64,000 nt of DNA from contig BCAA01000012.1 of the NCBI GenBank assembly GCA_001305115.1, positions 36,754-100,753 on the forward strand, given 5' to 3'. This document shows positions 56,535 through 64,000 of the stretch, in pieces; within the stretch, counting starts at the first letter, position 1, and every line of letters starts with the position of its first letter. Both the position numbers and the translations under genes were made by a program. This DNA is from Clostridia bacterium UC5.1-1E11 (GTDB lineage: Bacteria > Bacillota > Clostridia > Oscillospirales > Acutalibacteraceae). A model generated the notes under the pieces. The model had not been told where the DNA came from, searched no databases, and saw only the letters and a program-made list of their open reading frames with translations.

Positions 56535-57454
56535 GGACAACATCGCCAAAAAATTGTTGGAACTGGTTGCAGATTGGAAGGGAGAACCGACCAAGTCTGC
56601 CTTTAATATCCGTGAAGACACGGAGTGCGCTGGCAGGCAGAATACAGAAAAATGTCCGCATCGAAACCAAAACAGACCGCCCCGGTATTGACATCATCGT
56701 CAAAAACAACACCAAGGGCGAAAAGATATACATTCCTGCACTCGTGACACACAGTGGGGTTAAAGATTTGGTATACAATGATTTTTATATCGGAGAAAAT
56801 GCGGATGTCACGATCGTCGCTGGTTGCGGCGTCAATACGGATGGCTGTGACGGGGCTGAACACAACGGTATCCATCGCTTCTTCTTGGAAAAGAATGCAC
56901 GGGTTGTCTATGTAGAAAAGCACATTGGTATGGGCGAAGGCACCGGTGAACGCATCATCAATCCGCAGACATATATTGAAGCGGCCGAAGGAAGTTACAT
57001 GGAAATGGAAACCACTCAGATCAAAGGAGTGGATTCCACCAAACGCTTTTCCAAAGCTGTTTTACAGGACCGTGCAAAATTGGTCATTAAAGAAAAGATT
57101 ATGACCCATGGCAAACAGTACGCCGAGACGAGCTTTGAAGTAGACCTGAATGGAACGGATTCCAGCGCGCATCTCGTCTCCCGCTCGGTTGCGCGGGACG
57201 ATTCCAAACAGCTCTTTTTGTCCAAGGTCAACGGCAATGCTAAATGTGCTGGGCACTCGGAGTGTGACGCAATCATCATGGACAACGGTTCTGTGAGCGC
57301 TATTCCGGAGATCAGCGCCAACTGCGTGGATGCCGCCTTGATTCATGAAGCAGCCATTGGGAAAATTGCCGGGGAACAGCTTATCAAACTTATGACGCTT
57401 GGGTTAACCGAAAAAGAGGCGGAAACTCGTATCGTTGAAGGATTCTTAGAATAA
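56534..57454 (+). CDS. sufB: SufB/SufD family Fe-S scaffold protein (one frameshift)
   Basis: About 306 residues of right-handed beta-helix type. It starts MDNIAKKLLELVADWKGEPT and carries THSGVKDLVYNDFYIGENAD, VAGCGVNTDGCDGAEHNGIH, EGSYMEMETTQIKGVDSTKR, and the conserved C-terminal HEAAIGKIAGEQLIKLMTLG. The frame breaks in a run of five A at 56648-56652. At 306 residues it is shorter than classical SufB and matches the short SufB/D-like form that pairs with SufC in many anaerobes. Cysteines in GCGVNTDGCDG could be cluster ligands (inference). Confidence 0.92.
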   Translation, partial: WTTSPKNCWNWLQIGRENRPSLPLISVKTRSALAGRIQKNVRIETKTDRPGIDIIVKNNTKGEKIYIPALVTHSGVKDLVYNDFYIGENADVTIVAGCGVNTDGCDGAEHNGIHRFFLEKNARVVYVEKHIGMGEGTGERIINPQTYIEAAEGSYMEMETTQIKGVDSTKRFSKAVLQDRAKLVIKEKIMTHGKQYAETSFEVDLNGTDSSAHLVSRSVARDDSKQLFLSKVNGNAKCAGHSECDAIIMDNGSVSAIPEISANCVDAALIHEAAIGKIAGEQLIKLMTLGLTEKEAETRIVEGFLE

Positions 57455-57473
57455 TTTATTTGTTTATTCAATA

Positions 57474-57527
57474 AAGATACCATTGAATGTTCTTGCTTTA
57501 CATTCGATGGTATCTTCTATTTTTTGC
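57474..57527 (+). terminator. Terminator downstream of sufCB
   Basis: A 15-bp stem, GATACCATTGAATGT (57476-57490) with ACATTCGATGGTATC (57500-57514), one wobble pair, then TTCTATTTTTTG. Confidence 0.85.
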
Positions 57528-57698
57528 GCGTAATTAACCTTTTCTTTCCATAAAATGCACAAATCCCGTCCTTTTCCTGTATATTATTCATAGTAATATC
57601 TTGAATATTTCCAAATTTTAGTGTAAAATAGTTCTGTCGATTATATCCTTAACTGGTTTTAAAGGTGTAGAACAGAACAAGGGAAATGTGGTGAAGAT

Positions 57699-58600
57699 AT
57701 GGATATTTCCGGTCTGTGGATCGATCAAGAAATCGTGCTCGATTGTCTGATCTCCGTACATTATTATGAATATACGCGAGATTTTGCTTCTCCTAAAGTC
57801 ACATACAGCCACTGGGAGTTTCTCTATGTAGACAATGGAGAGGTAGAGGTGACCGTTGAGAACGCAACATACCTTCTGCGCAAAGGTGACATCATTTTTC
57901 ATAAGCCCGAGGAGACGCATAGTGTGTCTGTCCGAGGGATACATAATCCCCATCTCATCATGGTGAACTTCGGATGCCATTCTCCAGCAATGCGTTTCTT
58001 TGAGCGCAAAATATTGCGTGTCAGTGATTCCGAAAGCCTTCTGTTGGCTACGATGATCCGCGAGGCACGTAATGCGTTTGCTACCCCCTTGGATGCCCCC
58101 AAAGCAAATTCACTGGAGCGGCGCGATAATGCTCCATTTGGCGCCGAACAGCTGATTCGAATCAGTTTGGAACAGATGCTGATCGATCTGATCCGAAAGG
58201 GAAATGTGGTCAATCCCAATCTGAAGATTTCCTCTTCCATCCGAGAGAAGGCCAATCAGGACATCTTCACCAAGATCATCACCTATTTGGGAAGCAATGT
58301 ACATCGCAGCCTCACCCTGGACGACGTTTGCCAGGATAACCTCATCGGACGTTCCAACCTTCAAAAATGTTTCGCGCTAAAACCGGCGGCGGTGTAATGG
58401 AATACTTTTGCCGGCTAAAAATTGAGGCTGCCAAGCGTCTCATCCGGCAAGGTGGGCAAAATTTTACCGAAATCGCACATGCTTTGGGCTTCTCAACCAT
58501 TCATTATTTTTCCCGACGGTTTAAGGCCGTCACCGGTATGACACCAACAGAATATGCATCCTCGGTCAAATTGCGCGCCGAAGAGGATGTTCCTGTTTAA
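57699..58600 (+). CDS. AraC family transcriptional regulator (one frameshift)
   Basis: About 300 residues. The N-terminal half is a cupin-type sensor (WEFLYVDNGEVEVTVENATY, IIFHKPEETHSV), the C-terminal half an AraC double helix-turn-helix (RSLTLDDVCQDNLIGRSNLQ, FTEIAHALGFSTIHYFSRRF, TGMTPTEYASS). The frame breaks in a run of five A at 58363-58367; after repair LQK joins MFRAKTGGGVMEYFCRLKIE. Such proteins usually control sugar use. The nearest downstream genes are the FAD oxidoreductase and the broken glycoside hydrolase, which might be a target (inference). The ribosome site before ATG 57699 is weak. Confidence 0.87.
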
Positions 58601-58768
58601 CCTTTTCCTTCGTATATGATTTGCCTGTTCCTTTTTCCATTGTATATTTTTTTCCGCCTTTTCAAACAATAGGAGTATATCTTCTTTGTGGAAGGGCGGT
58701 TTTCTTATGAATTCAGAAGTACGCTTCAAAGCGCATAGAATTGCGATCGAGAAGGAGGGAATTTTCCT

Positions 58769-60210
58769 ATGACCGATTCCCTCTGGGTAAAAACGACAGA
58801 ACTTCCCAGTTATCCTCCACTGCGTGAAGAAATCCGTGCCGATGTCGCCGTCATCGGCGGCGGTATGGCTGGAATATTAACCGCCACCTTTTTGGCTAAA
58901 GCGGGACTGCACCCCGTAGTTTTAGAGGCAGAGCAAGTTGGAAGTGGGCAGACCAAAAATACCACTGCAAAATTACCTCTCAACACGGCCTTCTCTATGC
59001 ACATCTAATTGAGCAGTTTGGAGAAGACCTTGCGCAACAATATGCCCATGCCAATCAACAAGCCGTGTCACAATATCGCACGTTGATCGCCGAACAGGAC
59101 ATCGACTGCGCATTCACCCTATCCCCCGCCTATTTATACTCCACCTTAGCGGAGGAACCTCTTGTGCAAGAGGCACAAGCCGCCCGGCGGTTAGGAATCG
59201 ATGCGAGCTTTACACGACATACAGAACTCCCCTTCTCCGTCCGTGCAGCGCTCCGATTTGATGGACAGGGCCATTTTCATCCTTTGCACTTTTTAAAAGC
59301 TCTCTTATCCTCTTTGGAAATTTATGAACACACCCCTGTTCTGTCCATCGACCAAAACCAGCTTGTAACCCCACATGGAATTGTGAACGCAGAGGCGGTC
59401 GTCTTTGCTTGTCATTATCCTTTCATCAACTCCCCCGGTTACTATTTTATTCGGATGCATCAGGAGAGAAGTTATGTATTAGCATTGGAGAATGCCGGAA
59501 ATATGGAGGGAATGTATCTGGGAATTGACGAAAGTGGACTTTCCTTTCGCCCTTATGGCACATATCTTCTGCTTGGAGGAGGAAGCCATCGATCTGGAGA
59601 AAATACCGCAGGTGGACGATACGAACGACTGCGCCGGTTGGCACAGCAGTATTGGCCGAAAAGCCGCGAGGTAGCCGCTTGGTCTGCACAGGATTGTATG
59701 ACCTTAGATGGTATTCCTTATATCGGGCCATTTTCTTCTTCCACCCCGAATTGGTATGTCGCAACCGGATTCCAAAAATGGGGGATGACCAGCTCCATGG
59801 TAGCGGCACAGCTGTTGACCGATCAAATTTTAGGGCGTAAAAATCCGGATGCCGCTGTGTTTTCCCCTCAGCGATTTAAGCCATCTGCATCTGCCAAAAT
59901 GCTGATTGAAGAAACCGCCCACGCCACAACGGGTCTGACGAAAACCTTCTTCGATCCGCCTCGTACCGAATTGGAAACTCTTCCAATAGGACACGGCGGC
60001 ATTGTAGAATACAATGGTCAAAAGGCGGGGATATACAAGGATGAAAAAGGGGAAATCTTTGTCGTATCAGTGAAATGTCCACACCTGGGATGCCAATTGG
60101 AATGGAATCCGGACGAAAAAAGTTGGGACTGCCCTTGCCACGGGTCACGGTTTGACTATAAGGGAAATCTTTTGGATAATCCAGCACAAACGGATCTTCC
60201 GCACAAATAA
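58769..60210 (+). CDS. FAD-dependent oxidoreductase with C-terminal Rieske 2Fe-2S domain (one frameshift)
   Basis: About 480 residues of the DAO/glycine oxidase-like fold: FAD loop DVAVIGGGMAGILTATFLAK near the N-terminus, then GSGQTKNTTAKLTSQHGLLY with the family's TxxKxTxQHGL stretch, and IPYIGPFSSSTPNWYVATGF. The last 100 residues are a Rieske domain with both half-sites, CPHLGC and CPCHGSRFD. The frame breaks near 58971-58975. GGAGGG precedes ATG 58769. The protein ends LLDNPAQTDLPHK and looks complete. The family links oxidation of an amine or other substrate to an electron acceptor; the substrate is unknown. Confidence 0.9.
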
Positions 60211-62933
60211 TTTCCAGCCTCGTTGCAAAAGCGGAACATCCAACAGGCCTTATTGCAACAGAGTCACAAGGTTATAATGTCAACATCAATGGAAAAGACG
60301 AGATTGCCGATTTTATGTATGGGCATCCGGAGTCGGGCGCATTGGATAAATCGGTCAAGGCGCTTGATTTGTGCAGAAGTTTGGAGATAGTTACACCGAA
60401 GACTCCAGTGACTTTCAGGGGCACAGAACCGCAAGAAGGCTTTTTTCCCAAACCGGCCAGTATTATTCCCGGCGGTGAAGAAAGGATGCTTCCACAGGCG
60501 AATAACCGCCTGTTGAACCGCGATCATCTACACGGTATTTATCCGGACCGTGAGGAGAGCTTGCGCCAAAAATACCGAAACCAGGAAGCAAATCCCGCCT
60601 ATGTCGGCGCAACTATGTGGACCGGTATCCATAGCCGCGGTTATGGCAGTAAAATGAGTCTGACCGGTATCTGGGACCCGTATCGCCTGCCAAAATTCGC
60701 TTACTATGCATTCGAAAGCCAGCGTCCGGTTGAGAAGGACCCGTATCTGGAATTAAAAGGAGTCAAAACAGGCCCCTTCCCTGTTCATCGCCAGCTACTG
60801 GACCGAAGAGGCGCCGGTATTGGACAAGGCAAAATTTAATGAGCCAGCCATTGGAACGGATGAAGAACGAGAAATCTATGTATACAGCAATGCGGACAAT
60901 GTAACTTTGACCGTAGAAAAGAATGGCGAGATTTTGTGGTCAGCAGAACATCAGAAACCGCTGATAAACGAAAACACAAAATGCCGCATGCTCCATTTGA
61001 GTTTTTAGACATTCCATATACCCCCGGTTCTACCTTGAAGGCGGTTGGTTATAAGGAAGAAGGTCGTATCATTGCTTCTCAGGAAGTGACGACCGCTGGA
61101 GAACCCGCACAAATTCAATTAGTCGCAGATTACGAAGGCGTTGATTTTGTCGCAGATGGTTCTGATTTAATTCGTGTTTACGTATATGTTCTGGATCAGG
61201 ATGGAAACCTCTGTCCAGAGACTGGAAATAAGATTCAGTTCCACACATCGGTCTATGCATCTGTCGGCGGCGAAGAAAAACGTGTTGGGTCGAATCCAGT
61301 GAATGCAGAGGCTGGTATTACGACTGTACCCTGCCGACGTTTCGAATATGGCAGATGCACAGCCAACAGTCGTGACTGCATTGAACATGCACAATGACCT
61401 TGTCATAGAAATAACTTCTGCATCCGGAACTGGCAAAAAACAGTATACGGTTCCTATCGACGGCGATTTCGGTTAAAGTATGCAAACAGATTTGATACAG
61501 TAGATTGCTTTGTACCCGGTCACAATGGGGCGAATGGGTGGTATTATCAGGAACTTAACAAAAACACCGGTGAATGGGCCACTATTGCGGACAACAAAGC
61601 AAGCTATTCTCAAGGATACGGCTTTTGGCGTGGACAAGAATATGGTGCAGAGTTGGTCCGGTATTTATCCATCCAGGCGATAAACATTTCAATTCAGTCA
61701 AAACCTTTATTGCACCAAAAGCTGGTAAGGTAGAACTCACCTCTCATATTACCTCCCAGGGGGCCGTGTAAAAGTATTCATGATCAAAAACAATGTAAAA
61801 TTGTGGCCATCGGATTCTAACGGCTTCATAATACAAAAAGGTTCAGAGGACCTCTCCCTGCATATTGCTCTTCAGAAAGGTGACGCCCTACAGTTTGTAT
61901 TGGACACCAATGGAGATAATGGACAGGATGCAACTTATATGATTGCAACCGTTACCTATCAGGAGGCCGATCCGATAGAAGAACTGGTCATCTCTGGCCT
62001 GATACATTGGCAGCACCGGTTGGAGAACGATTGACCTCTGCCTATAGCGTTGCCGGAAAAAACGCAAATGGCGATATGATTATGGCATACCCGTATTCTG
62101 GAGCTTAAAAGATCCTTACAAAGGCATTAGCATTACGGATTTCTGAAGATGACGTTTTGTCCATTTCAACAGATGTAAACATAGGAACCTATGTACTGGT
62201 GGCTAAATCGGAGGAAATGGGCCTACTGGCAGAGAAATCCATAACAGTCGAAAGAACCTCTATCTTTTATCTCAGTGACCTTGGATGGGATTCCAAAACT
62301 CATTCAAGTGGAGCCCTGGTAAAAGGCCATCCGGTATATTGGGAAGGCAATCAGATGTCTTTCAATTCCCCGAATGGTAAGCTGGCTTTCGAAAAGGGAA
62401 TTGGCGTCGATTCAAATACCACCCTTGTTTTTGATGTAGAAGGCAAAAACTAGGAAACCTTTGAAGCATATATTGGCATCGATATGGCAGCCCCCAATAA
62501 AGATTACGGTGGTGGCGAAAGTATTTTCCGCATTTATAAGGATGGCAGGATGATTTATGAGAGTCCTGTTATGCAAAGGGATGACGACTGTATATATGTG
62601 AACCAGAATATCCACCGTGCGAAAGAAATCCAGCTTGAAGTATAGGTCAATGATAATCTAGATAATCCAGAGGCAAAATACAACGGTTGGGCTGATTGGG
62701 CAGATGCAAAATTCGTGATGGAGGAACAAGTCGGAATCATTCCAAGCGTTATCAACGAAGATGGAGTTTTAGATGAAGATGATCTGTCCCAACTGCAGGA
62801 TGTACTTCTCGGACGAATTCCATAGGAGGATAGTATGGTAACAGTAGCTGATATGAATAAAGATGGCCAACTCGATATTTTCGATCTGATATTGATAAAG
62901 TTAAAAATAGAATCCATCTCTGATTCCGAGTAA
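60211..62933 (+). pseudogene. Decayed GH2-type glycoside hydrolase with NPCBM and dockerin modules
   Basis: Starting abruptly after the preceding stop codon, a frame without start codon reads NPAYVGATMWTGIHSRGYGS and LTGIWDPYRLPKFAYYAFES, the C-terminal part of a GH2 beta-galactosidase-like catalytic domain (60.2-60.75 kb). Beta-sandwich regions follow (IASYWTEEAPVLDKAKFNEP, QIQLVADYEGVDFVADGSDL), then a further module (RFDTVDCFVPGHNGANGWYY), an NPCBM carbohydrate-binding domain (YLSDLGWDSKTHSSGALVKG, YIGIDMAAPNKDYGGGESIF) and a C-terminal dockerin with calcium-loop repeats (NEDGVLDEDDLSQLQDVLLG, ADMNKDGQLDIFDLILIKLK). Several frameshifts and three in-frame TAG codons (62451, 62643, 62823) interrupt it before a TAA at 62931. 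The 5' catalytic half is missing. Confidence 0.82.
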
Positions 62934-63035
62934 TCTTCACTCTTTGGTGTCACCAATAAAACATCGTTAGGCGACACTATGCGAAGTAAGAAGTCACCGC
63001 CTTTTAACGTCTAATGTTTCATCCCACAAAAAACG

Positions 63036-63072
63036 AAGCCCCTGTGCCGGTTTTCCCGGTGCAGGGGCTTTT
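63036..63072 (+). terminator. Factor-independent terminator after the glycoside hydrolase remnant
   Basis: AAGCCCCTGTGCCGG (63036-63050) pairs with CCGGTGCAGGGGCTT (63056-63070) with two wobble pairs and a 5-base loop, then TTG. Confidence 0.82.
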
Positions 63073-63235
63073 GTCTGATATAGAGGATCTGCTGTAAAGA
63101 GGGCTGCTTCTTTAACTTTTATTATGGGAATCTTTCTCCTTACTGGTTTTCCAAAAGTCTTTTTATTACTCCCATAGCAAAAATTTTCTCCCTACTCTTT
63201 TGATTTCTAACTGGGATAACGTTGTCCGGCCTATA

Positions 63236-63296
63236 GTTGCCGTGCAATGCAGGCTTTACATTCTGAAAGACTTGGCAATGTCGTATAGATACTCCT
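63236..63296. repeat. Degenerate third copy of the terminal direct repeat
   Basis: GTGCAATGCAGGCTTTACAT resembles the GTGCAATGCAGTTTCGCATC start of the repeat at 63883, and the following 35 bases align loosely with it. The copy has decayed more than the other two. Confidence 0.4.
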
Positions 63297-63436
63297 ATTC
63301 TATCAACTTGTGTGTACTTTCACCCGGCGATGTATAATAACGTCTTGCTCTCTTACAGAAGTTTCCTGCTGACGGTCTCCAGCATTGCCTCCTGTATCTC
63401 CAATTGCACAATAGTCGGATTTGTATCCAGACCTTG

Positions 63437-63496
63437 TAAAAAGATGGCCCAACAGGGATTTCCATTTTCTCATTTGGAAACCGCCTGCTGGGCCAT
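63437..63496 (-). terminator. Minus-strand terminator-like hairpin
   Basis: ATGGCCCAACAGG (63444-63456) pairs with CCTGCTGGGCCAT (63484-63496), one wobble; on the minus strand the stem is followed by CTTTTTAC. It suggests a minus-strand gene enters the window from the right. Confidence 0.6.
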
Positions 63497-63687
63497 ATCG
63501 GTGGAACGTCTCTATCGGTACCTTCCTACATGTCCGGCCTCTTATAAGAAACAGACCGATGATAATACGTCTGGAAAGTTACCGGTTCGAAGTATTGCAC
63601 TTTTGGAAGTGCCTGCTTCTATCTTTCCGATATCCCGATCTGAGACATCCCATATTCTTTTTTGCTCTTACGAACTCTTATGCTACC

Positions 63688-63806
63688 GTTACCATGAAAT
63701 GCAGTTTTACATCCTGGCCTTGCAGGGCCGTATAAGCACCCGCACCTCTGGCCCGGTGGACGCACAGCGTCTTCCACGCCTGCGGCGTCTCCTACGCAAG
63801 CTTTCT
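63688..63806. repeat. Direct repeat, copy A (about 119 bp)
   Basis: Shares start and end with copy B at 63883-64000: GTTACC ... AATGCAGTTT at the left and CGCACAGCGTCTTCC ... GCAAGCTTTCT at the right, with an identical stretch GGTGGACGCACAGCGTCTTC. On the minus strand both copies can read a peptide ending GQDxKLHxxVT followed by a stop. Confidence 0.7.
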
Positions 63807-63882
63807 GCTATCGGCTGCCGGGTGCTTGATCGAATATGTACACGTTTATACCTTACATAAATTGCCCGGCGTTCAGCCAATG

Positions 63883-64000
63883 GTTACCGTGCAATGCAGT
63901 TTCGCATCCTGACCCGGCAGGGTGGTGTAAACGCCTGTGCTCCGGCACGGTGGACGCACAGCGTCTTCCGCGCCTGCGGCGTTTCCTGCGCAAGCTTTCT
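63883..64000. repeat. Direct repeat, copy B (about 118 bp, reaches window end)
   Basis: About 80% identical by eye to copy A. On the minus strand the frame reads GVYTTLPGQDAKLHCTVTIG then TGA near 63876, which may be the 3' end of a gene outside the window. Confidence 0.65.

Larger units (their letters stand above)
62934..63436. other. Region after the pseudogene without a clear gene
   Basis: Apart from the terminator at 63036 and the degenerate repeat copy near 63236-63296, I see no coding signal. Frames here are short and broken on both strands. Confidence 0.4.

Noticed and set aside
1..64000. CRISPR array, tRNA, rRNA, SRP RNA, prophage or complete insertion sequence
   Set aside because: Reading both strands by eye I saw no repeat-spacer pattern, tRNA-like cloverleaf end, conserved SRP loop, integrase or transposase; a covariance-model scan would be needed to exclude small RNAs.

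Overview
The window is chromosomal DNA of a spore-forming, Gram-positive member of the Clostridia, most likely the Oscillospiraceae/Ruminococcaceae group. The grounds are the gene order around ylxM-ffh-rpsP-khpA-rimM-trmD and yqfC-yqfD-phoH-ybeY-dgkA-era-recO, the sporulation genes yqfC, yqfD and ylbJ, a division PBP with PASTA domains, DUF1540 and MoxR/DUF58/transglutaminase genes, and a broken dockerin-bearing glycoside hydrolase. Most genes lie on the minus strand. I saw no tRNA, rRNA, CRISPR array, prophage or intact insertion sequence.

Layout. 1-5 kb: a cut-off acetyltransferase, a MerR-type regulator and a coenzyme A block (ECF transporter S component, coaX, coaBC), then a cysteine-rich DUF1540 protein. 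5-10.2 kb: a sirtuin and a MoxR-DUF58-transglutaminase operon. 10.2-21 kb: htpG under a CIRCE operator, a MarR-controlled heterodimeric ABC exporter, a GrpB-cytidine deaminase fusion and an NAD-dependent epimerase. 20-23 kb: corA with a structured leader, an unpaired fumarase beta subunit and a cation diffusion facilitator. 23.3-35.1 kb: a compact division and wall cluster, mraZ-rsmH-ftsL-PBP-mraY-ftsW-murG-murA-ftsQ-ftsZ, with no Mur ligases and no ftsA. 35.4-39.4 kb: rsmD-coaD-coiled-coil gene, uvrC and an HPr-like protein. 39.7-44 kb: the ylxM-to-trmD translation/SRP operon. 44-53 kb: mutS2, recO, yqzL, era, dgkA, ybeY, phoH, yqfD and yqfC. 53-58.6 kb, plus strand: ylbJ, a small Cys protein, a double acetyltransferase, sufCB and an AraC regulator. 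58.8-63 kb: a Rieske-type FAD oxidoreductase followed at once by the decayed 3' part of a GH2-NPCBM-dockerin gene. The last kilobase holds diverged direct repeats.

A caution for any user: at least twenty otherwise normal genes, including essential ones (murA, murG, mraY, ffh-linked and suf genes nearby), are split by one-base indels, often in homopolymers. This looks like residual sequencing or assembly error rather than gene decay. I describe these as single genes and give the likely position of each break. The exception is the glycoside hydrolase at 60.2-62.9 kb, which also carries in-frame stops and a truncated 5' end and looks like a true pseudogene.

Regulatory sites that can be read directly include a CIRCE element, a pair of matching MarR-type palindromes, a candidate MraZ box, good sigma-A promoters and several factor-independent terminators.
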